NCBI RefSeq assembly: GCF_036231355.1
Contig: NZ_CP109496.1
Location: forward strand, 1,364,001-1,428,000
Direction of reading: 5' to 3'
Length of the DNA stretch: 64,000 nt
DNA from: Streptomyces sp. NBC_01431
Lineage (GTDB): Bacteria; Actinomycetota; Actinomycetes; Streptomycetales; Streptomycetaceae
The notes beneath the pieces were generated by a model. That model ran no database searches. It saw nothing but the letters and a program-made list of their open reading frames with translations, and was not told the DNA's origin. Positions 24,770 through 32,769 of the stretch are shown here, in pieces. The stretch's first letter is position 1. The number at the start of each line of letters is the position of its first letter. A program made the translations under genes and the position numbers.

Positions 24770-27430
24770 TCACGGCGGTCCGCCCGCCGGGGTGGGGCGG
24801 GGTCCTGCGGTGCTGAAGCGGGCGGCACGGCGCCGCAGGTGACGGTGGCCGGCGTAGTGCCGGGGAACCGGAGGTGCCGGGACTGCGGCCCCGTAGAAGA
24901 GCCGTTTGGCGATCTCGACGAGGGCCAGGTAGGCGAGGATCATGCCGACCAGCGTGGCGAAGAAACCCCCGGGAAGCGGCTGGAAGCCCAGAGCGGGGGC
25001 GAGTGGAGTGGCCGGCAGCACGGCGCCGGTCGTGACGACGCCGAGCGCGGCGAGAGTCAGCGGCAGGCTGGGGTGGCTGCGGAAGAACGGGATGCGTCGG
25101 GTGCGGATGGCGAAGATCACCAAAGTCTGGGTGGCCAGCGATTCGACGAACCAGCCGGAGCGGAACTGGGCCGGTCCGGAGTGGAAGACCCAGAGCATGA
25201 CTGCGAAGGTGACGAAGTCGAACGCCGAGCTGAGCGGTCCGAAGGAGATCATGAAACGGCGGATGAAGGCGATGTCCCAGTGCGCGGGCTTCCGCAGCTG
25301 GTCCTCGTCCACGTTGTCCGTCGGGATGGCCAGCTGACTGCTGTCGTAGAGAAGGTTGTTCAGCAGAATCTGTGAGGGCAGCATCGGCAGGAAGGGCAGG
25401 AACAGCGAGGCGCCCGCGGCGGAGGCCATGTTGCCGAAGTTGCTCGAGGTGCCCATCAACACGTACTTGATGGTGTTGGCGAAGATCCGGCGGCCCTCAG
25501 CCACACCGTCTGCGAGGACGTTGAGGTCTTTCTCCAGCAAGATGACGTCGGCCGCGTCCTTGGCGACGTCGGTGGCCGAGTCGACGGAGATGCCCACATC
25601 GGCCGCGTGCAGAGCCAGTGCGTCATTGACCCCGTCGCCCAGGAAGGCCACGCCCCCGTGGCTGCGCCGTCGCACGTGCACGATACGCGCCTTGGCCTCG
25701 GGACTCACTCGCGCGAAAACGGTGGTCCGGGAGATCGCCTCGGCCAGTTGTGCGTCGTCCAGGGCGTCGACCTCACTGCCGGTCATCGCGCCCGCGTCGG
25801 TGAGCCCCAGGTCACGGCAGACCTTTGCGGCGACCACGGCGTTGTCGCCAGTGACGACCTTCACCGCGATGCCGAGGCCGGAGAGTCTGCGCAGCGCTGC
25901 GGCGGCGTCCGGCTTGGGCGGGTCGAGGAACACCAGCAGCCCGGCCAGGATCAGCTCCTGCTCGTCCTCCGGGCCGACGGCCTGTGTTCCGGGGGCGACG
26001 GGCCGGGTGGCGACGGCGACCACCCGGTTCCCCGCGGCGAACTCCGCCGCCAGCGCCGCACGGACTTCGGGTGGGACGTCGACGCAGCGGTCCAGGACAG
26101 TCTCCGGAGCGCCCTTGGTGACCAGGCTCGAACAGCCCTCCCTGTCCCGCACCAGGACCGAGATCATGCGCCGTTCGTGATCGAAAGGCAGCACCGCGAC
26201 CTGTGTGTACCCCTCCAGGGAGGCGCGCTCGCCCGCGGCGGCCGGAGACCGCCACAGGGCCTGGTCCAGCGGGTTCCCGCCGACGTCCTGCGCATCCCGC
26301 GTCGCGTTCTCCGTGCCGAGCAGTCCCCACCGCACCACCGCCTCACTGCCCTGGCGGCCGGCGGGAACGGCGCGCATGTACTCGATGCGGCCCATGGTGA
26401 GCGTGCCGGTCTTGTCGGTGAACAGGACATCGACATCGCCCAGGTCCTCGATGCAGACCAACCGCTTGACCAGCACCTTGCGCCGGCTCATCCGGCGCGA
26501 GCCGGCGGCCAGGCTCGTCGAGACGACGGCGGGCAGCAGCTGCGGGGTGATACCGACCGCGATGGCCAGTGAGAACAGCAGAGCGTCGATGATCGGCTTG
26601 TGCAGGGCTACGTTGATCACGAAGATCGAGGTGGTCAACGCGCCCGCGACGTAGACCAGCAGCAGCGAGAAGCGCCGCAGGCCGACCTGGAACTCGGTGT
26701 CGAGCGGATGCGTGTCAAGCCCCGCGGCGATCTTGCCGAACTCGGTGTGTGCCCCGGTAGCGACGACTACCCCGCGGGCAGCGCCGGTCCGGACGACCGT
26801 GCCCATCAGAGCGCACCCGGACAGTTCGGCCAACGGGGTCCCGGCCGCGACCGCGGCGAGGCTCTTGTCCATCGGCAACGACTCGCCGGTCAGCACCGAC
26901 TCGTCGCACTCCAATCCGGTGACCTCCAGCAGCCGCAGGTCCGCCGGCACGATGTCCCCCAGACGCAGTTCGACCAGATCACCGGGGACCAGCGCCGTAA
27001 CGTCCACGAGCGTGTCCCGACCGTCGCGCAACACCACGGTCTCGTGGTGGATCTGCGAGTGCAGCGCCTCAGCCGCCTTCTCGGCCCGGTACTCGTTGAC
27101 GAAGCCCAGCGCGACGGACACACTCACGATCAGCCCGATGATCACCGCATCGCTTTGCTCTCCCACCAGGAAGGACGCGACAGCGGCCGCCACCAGCAGC
27201 CCCAGCAGCGGCGAACGGAGCTGGTGCCACAGCACAGGGAACAGCCGGGCACGGTGCGTAGCGACCGCGTTGGGGCCGAACCGCGCCTGGCGTCGCAAGA
27301 CCTCCTCGCCACCCAGGCCCACGCCGGCGACGACACCGACCTCGCGAAGGACATCGTCCACCGGCAAGGTGGCCGCCAACGCCACCCCGGGCGCGAGCAC
27401 CGGTGGCTGAGCCGGAGCGGAGACGCTCAC
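24770..27430 (-). CDS. Mg2+-importing-type P-type ATPase (MgtA/MgtB-like)
   Basis: 886 residues from GTG 27430; the 60 upstream in-frame residues look non-coding. P3B-type features: cation transporter N-terminus (LRRQARFGPNAVATHRARLF), actuator loop VLTGESLPMDKSLAAV, phosphorylation site LFTDKTGTLTMG, hinge FLGDGVNDALALHAADVGIS, and about ten membrane helices with a C-terminal ATPase_C domain. It hydrolyses ATP to move Mg2+ inwards. No sign of an mgtA-type riboswitch leader was recognised in the 5' region. It sits among stress genes and converges on the slipin gene. Confidence 0.9.
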   Translation of the reverse strand: MSVSAPAQPPVLAPGVALAATLPVDDVLREVGVVAGVGLGGEEVLRRQARFGPNAVATHRARLFPVLWHQLRSPLLGLLVAAAVASFLVGEQSDAVIIGLIVSVSVALGFVNEYRAEKAAEALHSQIHHETVVLRDGRDTLVDVTALVPGDLVELRLGDIVPADLRLLEVTGLECDESVLTGESLPMDKSLAAVAAGTPLAELSGCALMGTVVRTGAARGVVVATGAHTEFGKIAAGLDTHPLDTEFQVGLRRFSLLLVYVAGALTTSIFVINVALHKPIIDALLFSLAIAVGITPQLLPAVVSTSLAAGSRRMSRRKVLVKRLVCIEDLGDVDVLFTDKTGTLTMGRIEYMRAVPAGRQGSEAVVRWGLLGTENATRDAQDVGGNPLDQALWRSPAAAGERASLEGYTQVAVLPFDHERRMISVLVRDREGCSSLVTKGAPETVLDRCVDVPPEVRAALAAEFAAGNRVVAVATRPVAPGTQAVGPEDEQELILAGLLVFLDPPKPDAAAALRRLSGLGIAVKVVTGDNAVVAAKVCRDLGLTDAGAMTGSEVDALDDAQLAEAISRTTVFARVSPEAKARIVHVRRRSHGGVAFLGDGVNDALALHAADVGISVDSATDVAKDAADVILLEKDLNVLADGVAEGRRIFANTIKYVLMGTSSNFGNMASAAGASLFLPFLPMLPSQILLNNLLYDSSQLAIPTDNVDEDQLRKPAHWDIAFIRRFMISFGPLSSAFDFVTFAVMLWVFHSGPAQFRSGWFVESLATQTLVIFAIRTRRIPFFRSHPSLPLTLAALGVVTTGAVLPATPLAPALGFQPLPGGFFATLVGMILAYLALVEIAKRLFYGAAVPAPPVPRHYAGHRHLRRRAARFSTAGPRPTPAGGPP

Positions 27431-28361
27431 CCGGCCCCGCCCCCCGCAGGCGGGGACACCGTCTCTCGGTGCGGTGCACCGGCTGGACTCCCACAATTTC
27501 GGCACTGCTGCTCGGTCATACGATCGCCGCCCTGGGGTCGTCACGCCCGATGGGGATGCGGGGTCCAAAAAGACCGGGCGCGCTCCGGGGATCCAGCATC
27601 GCACGCTCATCGCGGTTCAACGCCCGGCACGGGCCGGTGTCCCACGAGACCAGGCGGGTCCCGGCCACCCATTCCGTGCGGGGCGACCCGCCAGGGAAGG
27701 GACCGCGCAACAGGCCGGTCGGGACCAGAGTGTGCCCAGTCGGCCCTCTCCGCGAGACCCCGGAAGGCGTATCCATGACGAAGACCCCAGCGGTGCTCCG
27801 CAGGAGCTCGGGACGCTCCCGGCAGCACCCAGCCCGCTGGACGCCCCTGAGCACGTTCTGGGGCGGCAGAGCCTTCTTTGGGGAGCAGGCGTCTGTGTGT
27901 CCCTGGGCAGGCACTCAAAACGCCTGGCCAGGGACATTCCAGCGCCCGTGGGCCCCGAGCGTGCACGATTTCGGCGAGTTCGCCGGGAGTGGGCTCGCGG
28001 AGGGCATCGCGTGTGCCGATGCCGCCCCTCCCCCGTCGGGCGCCACCTGGGGTCGGCTACTGCGCATGTGCTGGCGAACTCCCTGGCGAAGCCGAAGGCA
28101 GGCTCGCTCCGTCGTCGCTCGGCATCAGGCGGCTCTACCTTTTTGTTCGGGTTGGTCCCCCCGTTCGTAGGGTGAGGGCACCCAGGGGAGGCGGGTGTGG
28201 CTTTCAGGCGGCTGCCGTTTGTGGCTCGCGAGGCTTGGCCGCCCGCCTCCCCACGACGACTCGGCCGCCGACTGGGAAGTGCGAATGTGTCGCTGTGCAG
28301 AGCAAAGTCATCTGTTGCCGTGTGGGGCGGATGGGCGAGGCGCTTCCCCTGTAGTGCATCC
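27431..28361. other. Long region without a recognised gene
   Basis: About 930 bp between the Mg2+ ATPase and integrase remnants. Several overlapping open frames exist on both strands, but none shows family motifs or a convincing ribosome site. It is probably decayed DNA of a lost mobile element plus the ATPase promoter. Confidence 0.5.
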
Positions 28362-28548
28362 CCCAGGGCGTTGGAACCGGAGTCGGACATGGGCGTAGAC
28401 GCTGGCGGTGACGCCGAGCGTGCCCGAGGAGTTCCTTGATCACGACGAGGACGACACCTAGTTCCAGGAGCAGAGTGGCGGTCGAGTGGCGGAGGTCGTG
28501 GAAGCTGCGGCGGAGTCCGGCCCGGTTGAGGAAGCTGCGGAAGCGGCG
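28362..28548 (-). pseudogene. Tyrosine recombinase C-terminal remnant, frameshifted
   Basis: The minus strand reads RFRSFLNRAGLRRSFHDLRH and then STATLLLELGVVLVVIKELL with GHAR, the catalytic box (HxxR, LLGHA) of phage/AICE-type integrases. A one-base frameshift near 28410 is needed to recover VTASVYAHVRLRFQR, which holds the catalytic Tyr (VYAHV). The catalytic core N-terminal to this is absent. It is a remnant of an integrative element. Confidence 0.65.
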
Positions 28549-28746
28549 GGGACGGGGGTGGTGCAGGGCGACATCAAGGCGCCCGGGGTAGGTCAGGAGG
28601 GGGTCGAGCCAGCCGGGGACGACTTCGGCCGGATAGCCGGTCACCACCAGCTCCCCCAGGCAGCCGGGCGCGAACCGGCCTGCAGCCACCGTGACCGATC
28701 GGGTGCCGGTCGTCAGCGCGGGCGGCAGGACAGAATGAACGGGCAA
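28549..28746 (-). pseudogene. Remnant of a conjugation protein (TraC/PrgI-type ATPase N-terminus)
   Basis: MPVHSVLPPALTTGTRSVTV followed by LGELVVTGYPAEVVPGWLDP and LLTYPGRLDVALH resembles the N-terminus of the large VirB4/TraC-type ATPases in actinobacterial conjugative elements (full length usually over 450 residues). After 66 residues it fuses directly in frame to integrase sequence, so an internal deletion removed most of the element. Confidence 0.5.
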
Positions 28747-29228
28747 CGAAGCTCCTTGCGATACGAGCTGTCTTGGACGACTGCCCGTACCAACGAGCTC
28801 CGTTGTGCTACGTCAGGAGATCTTCAACTCCCTTGCACGACCTGCGGAAACGCTAACTACCCGGCTGGGCAAACCCCCACAGAACAGCTGGCTCTTACCT
28901 CCGTTCGGCATGGCCGGGTTGTCCGGGCGCAGGCGTCGGTCAGTTGGGTGCCACGCTCCAACGCCTCGCCGTCGCAGACGTGTTGGGCGGTGCGGGTGGC
29001 CGATGTGGCCGGCGCAGGCCGCATCGCGTGCGCGTGAGGGGGGGCGGCCGAAAGGCCCTGGGTCGGCAGGCGCAGCGTCCCCGCCCCGTTCGCCATCGTC
29101 TGAGCGCACAGGGGGGTAGCCCCACCTGGAGCCGGCCGGGTAGCGGGATCGCCCCAGGCTGCCGCACCCGAACATGCTGGGACCGGCACATACCGCTGGT
29201 TTCCGATCGATTCCACAGGAGTTGGCTC
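28747..29228. other. Leader region of the serine hydrolase gene
   Basis: No gene called. A plus-strand frame from 28486 crosses here without recognisable domains. The last 15 bp carry the caggag ribosome site for 29229. Confidence 0.5.
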
Positions 29229-30395
29229 GTGCGTGAACAGACATGGCAGAGGTTCCGTTCTCCCAGGCGGCGGAGCGGCCGGCGCAGCGCCGTGTCGGCC
29301 GCGGCCGCGGTGGCCGTGGGCGTCATGACGATGGGCGTCCTGGCGCCTCCCGCGGCGTCCGCCGCCGCCCGGCCGGACACTGTCAAGGAGGGGCTGAACG
29401 CCTTGCTGCGTTCCGATGGCCTGCCCGCCGCGCTGGCGAGCGTCAAGGACCGCAAGGGCCACGACCGTACCTACACGGCAGGGGTGGGCGACCTGGCCAC
29501 CGGCTCGAAGGTGCCCAGGGACGGTCAGGTGCGAGTCGGCAGCAATACCAAGACGTTCACCGCGGTGGTCGTGCTGCAGTTGGTCGCCGAGGGGAAGGTC
29601 CGCCTCGACACCCCGGTCGACACCTATCTGCCGGGCCTCGTACGAGGGGAGGGGATCGACGGACGCCACATCACCGTCCGTCAGCTCCTGCAGCAGACCA
29701 GCGGGCTCCCCAACTACAGCAACTACCTCGGTGAAGAAGTCCGTTACTTCGAACCCCGCGAGCTCCTCGGCATCGCTCTCCAGCACAAGGCCGATTTCGC
29801 CCCCGGGGCGAAATGGGCGTACAGCAACACGAATTACGTGCTCGCCGGCCTGATCGTCGAGAAGGTCACCGGCCGACCGCTCGCCAAGGAGATGGACCAA
29901 CGCATCATCAAGCGCATCGGGCTGCGCCACACCTACTTTCCCGCCCCCGGTGACGCGACCATCCGAGAAGCCCATCCCAAGGGCTACTACCAGGATTCGG
30001 CAGGCGCGCCGCTGCGCGACGTCACGGAGACGGACCCCTCCTGGGGCTGGGCGGCAGGTCAGATGATCTCCACCAACTCCGACCTCAACCGGTTCTTCGG
30101 CGCGCTCGTGTCCGGCCGCCTCCTCCCGGCGGACCAGCTCGCCCAGATGCGCACCACCGTCCCCGCTGAAGGCACCTTCGGCTCCGGCGCCCGCTACGGA
30201 CTGGGGCTCGTGAGCAAGCCGCTGCCGTGCGGCGGCCTCTACTGGGGCCACGGCGGAAGCTTCCCCGGATACGAGACCCGGGGCGGAGTCACCGACGACG
30301 GCCGCGCCGCCAATGTCGCGGTGACCATTCAACTGACCGACGAGGCAGCCAGGAAGCGCGTCGACAATGTCGTGGACGCGGCCTTGTGCCGCTGA
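29229..30395 (+). CDS. Exported serine hydrolase (beta-lactamase / D-Ala-D-Ala carboxypeptidase, class C-like)
   Basis: 388 residues from GTG 29229, with caggag upstream. Signal peptide with an Arg-rich n-region (FRSPRRRSGRRSAVSAAAAV) and cleavage near ASAAA; the paired arginines could allow Tat export. Penicillin-binding fold motifs: SxxK as GSNTKTF (Ser105, Lys108), YxN as AYSNTNY, and HxG as WGHGGSFPGY. This matches Streptomyces R61-like D-Ala-D-Ala carboxypeptidases and related esterases. The likely role is cell-wall peptide trimming; beta-lactam resistance cannot be inferred. Confidence 0.88.
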   Translation: MREQTWQRFRSPRRRSGRRSAVSAAAAVAVGVMTMGVLAPPAASAAARPDTVKEGLNALLRSDGLPAALASVKDRKGHDRTYTAGVGDLATGSKVPRDGQVRVGSNTKTFTAVVVLQLVAEGKVRLDTPVDTYLPGLVRGEGIDGRHITVRQLLQQTSGLPNYSNYLGEEVRYFEPRELLGIALQHKADFAPGAKWAYSNTNYVLAGLIVEKVTGRPLAKEMDQRIIKRIGLRHTYFPAPGDATIREAHPKGYYQDSAGAPLRDVTETDPSWGWAAGQMISTNSDLNRFFGALVSGRLLPADQLAQMRTTVPAEGTFGSGARYGLGLVSKPLPCGGLYWGHGGSFPGYETRGGVTDDGRAANVAVTIQLTDEAARKRVDNVVDAALCR

Positions 30396-30548
30396 ATCGC
30401 GCCTCCCGGGGTCTGTCCGGCGGCTCATGTGCGAAGCCGGAGGCGAAGGGCTGCAACAGTCACGGCGCTTGACCTAACGGCGGCGCAGGTAACGGCGGTT
30501 GCGGTGGGAGGAGTGCGCGCCGCTCCATGGATCTCGGTGGTGAGCCCG

Positions 30549-31268
30549 CTATCCGGTGTGCCCGTCGCCGGCCGGGTGTTCGGCTGCTGTCCGGGCGGCG
30601 ACCAGTCCGGATTCGTAGGCCGCGATGACCGCCTGGGCGCGGTCGCGGACGTGGAGCTTGTCGAAGATGCTCGTGATGTAGTTCTTCACCGTGGAGAGGC
30701 TGATGTCCAGGGTGCGGGAGATCTCCGTGTTGTCGAGGCCGGTGGCCATCAGATGCCACACCTCGACCTCGCGGGGGGTGAGTTCACCCCGGCCGGTGAG
30801 GTCCGGCCGCGCACCGCGAGGTGCCCGTACGTAGGTCGATATCAGCCGGGTGAGCAGGCGCGGCGCGACGACCGCCTCGCCGGCGTGGACGGTGCGGATC
30901 GCCGCGCTCAGGTCCTCCGGGGAGCTGTCCTTGGGCAGGAACCCGTAGGCGCCGGCGCGCAGGGCGCCCACCACGTACTCGTCCAGATCGAAGGTGCTGA
31001 GGGCCAGGACCCGGCAGCCCGGCAGAGTGGCGGCGAGTTCCCCGGTCGCGCCGACCCCGTCGAGCACGGGCATCCGGATGTCCATCACCACGACGTCGGG
31101 GCGCAGTTGGCCGGCGAGGGTGACGGCCTGCGCGCCGTTCTCGGCCTCTCCCACCACCTCGAAGGACGGGTCGGGGGAGAGGATCAGCGACAGGCCCCGC
31201 CTGACCAGCGGCTGGTCGTCCGCGATCAGCACCTTGATCCTCTCCGGCGTCGGCCCGGTCTCCGTCAT
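30549..31268 (-). CDS. NarL/LuxR-type response regulator
   Basis: 239 residues. Receiver domain with IKVLIADDQPLVRRGL, phospho-acceptor VVVMDIRMPVLDG (Asp60 region) and the switch Lys in YGFLPKDSS. A LuxR-type HTH follows (about 165-220; GLDNTEISRTLDISLSTVKN). It overlaps the kinase gene start by ATGA. The pair is divergent from an MmpL transporter with 275 bp between them, so it probably controls that transporter. Confidence 0.9.
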   Translation of the reverse strand: MTETGPTPERIKVLIADDQPLVRRGLSLILSPDPSFEVVGEAENGAQAVTLAGQLRPDVVVMDIRMPVLDGVGATGELAATLPGCRVLALSTFDLDEYVVGALRAGAYGFLPKDSSPEDLSAAIRTVHAGEAVVAPRLLTRLISTYVRAPRGARPDLTGRGELTPREVEVWHLMATGLDNTEISRTLDISLSTVKNYITSIFDKLHVRDRAQAVIAAYESGLVAARTAAEHPAGDGHTG

Positions 31269-32494
31269 CGGAGTGCCCCCTCGTGCTGGACGGCAGCCTC
31301 GTCCGCCTCGTCCGTGGCCAGCGGCAGGTCGACCACCACTGCGAACCCGCCACCGGCCTGCGGGCCGGCGGTGAGGGTGCCGCCGTGCAGGGCGACGCGC
31401 TCGCGCATGCCGATGAGGCCGTAACCGCCTGAGCCCGCCGCCGACGCCCCCTCCTGCGGTGGTGCGCCCCCGCCGCCGTCCCGCACCTCGACGGTGACCC
31501 GCTCCTGGCGGTACGTCAGCCGTACGGACGCGTGCGCGGTCCCCGCCGCGTACTTGCGGGTGTTGGTGAGGGCCTCCTGGACGATCCTGAACACCGTGAG
31601 GCCGACGGTCGGCGGCAGCGGTACCCGCTGACCGTGGACGCTGAACTCGGTCGGCAGTCCGGCAAGGCGGGAATCGGCCACCAGGCGGTCGAGACCGTCG
31701 ACGCCGGGCTGGGGCAGCGACGGCGCGGTCTCCGGTTCGTCTCCAGCCCGCAGCACATCAAGGAGCTGGCGCATCTCGCGCAGCGCGAGCCGCCCGGAGG
31801 ACTCCAGGGTGACCAGGGCGTCCCGGACCACCTCCGGTTGGGCGAGGTTGGCCCGGGCCCCGCCGGCCATCAGCTGCATGGTGGTGATGTGGTGGGCCAC
31901 GATGTCGTGCAACTCCCGTGCGATACGGCGGCGTTCGTCGGCCACCGCGCGATCGGCGAGGAGCCTGCGGTTGGCGGCCACCTCCTGCTGCCAGCGGCTG
32001 ACCGCCAGGGCGGTGCCGACCACGATCAGGACGCTCAGCGGCGTGGCGAAGGCGTTCTGGTAGCTCGGTATCCGGCCGCCGCTCTGGCTCACCAGCGTCA
32101 CCACCCCCGTCACGATGGCCATGGCCGCCGCCACCCGGCCGCGGCACGTCCGGGCGACCTCGTACAGGGCAACCACCAATACGGCACCGAAGTGGGTGGA
32201 CAGCGGCACGGTCACGGTGGCCGTCGCGTCGAGGACCAGGACGGCGGCGAGTACCGCCACGGGGTGGCGGCGCCGGGCCAGCAGCGGCAGGGCCGCCACC
32301 GCGACGAGGAGGAACCCGGCGACGCTCACCTCTTGCTGCCCGTCGGGGGCCTCCGCGAACAGGTAACTGAGCACGTTCAGCACACAGGCCCCGCCGGCCA
32401 CGAGCGCGTCGTTGCGGGACCACAGCGGCTCGGCGCTATCGAGGCGCAGCGGCCCGCGGCTGCCGCCGGTCCCTGTGCGATCACTCATGGGCAT
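31265..32494 (-). CDS. Sensor histidine kinase (HisKA_3 type)
   Basis: 409 residues from ATG 32494, with agggag 8 bp upstream; an alternative ATG lies at 32488. Four to five N-terminal membrane helices (about 30-165) precede the phospho-acceptor box IARELHDIVAHHITTMQLMA and the HATPase_c with GGYGLIGMRERVALHGG. There is no extracellular sensor domain of size, so it is likely an intramembrane sensor of membrane stress, as for many Streptomyces antibiotic-sensing systems. It is co-transcribed with the response regulator downstream. Confidence 0.9.
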   Translation of the reverse strand: MPMSDRTGTGGSRGPLRLDSAEPLWSRNDALVAGGACVLNVLSYLFAEAPDGQQEVSVAGFLLVAVAALPLLARRRHPVAVLAAVLVLDATATVTVPLSTHFGAVLVVALYEVARTCRGRVAAAMAIVTGVVTLVSQSGGRIPSYQNAFATPLSVLIVVGTALAVSRWQQEVAANRRLLADRAVADERRRIARELHDIVAHHITTMQLMAGGARANLAQPEVVRDALVTLESSGRLALREMRQLLDVLRAGDEPETAPSLPQPGVDGLDRLVADSRLAGLPTEFSVHGQRVPLPPTVGLTVFRIVQEALTNTRKYAAGTAHASVRLTYRQERVTVEVRDGGGGAPPQEGASAAGSGGYGLIGMRERVALHGGTLTAGPQAGGGFAVVVDLPLATDEADEAAVQHEGALR

Positions 32495-32769
32495 GTCCGT
32501 TCTCCCTGCGCTCCGGCCTCCCGGCCCCGCCACAGCGTTGCACAGCCGTCGTGCCCGCGGCACCGGCGGCGGCCGTTCTCACCCTTCTGACCTGGCCGGG
32601 ACCAGGACCAGGGTCCTGGTCCCGGCCCCGGCGGGGCCCCAGGGCCCCGGTCCGGATCATCCGCTGCCACGACGCTCGCGGCCCCTTCCCAGTGATGGTC
32701 TGGAGACCTGCCGGGAGAGCTCGCGGCAGACGTCCGCACACACACCACGAACCCGTCCGCGGAGGACAA

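Noticed and set aside
27431..27800. Mg2+-sensing riboswitch before the P-type ATPase
   Set aside because: No recognisable M-box or mgtA-leader structure could be read.
28857..30428. 523-residue minus-strand frame opposite the serine hydrolase
   Set aside because: The plus strand shows complete SxxK, YxN and HxG motifs; the opposite frame has none.
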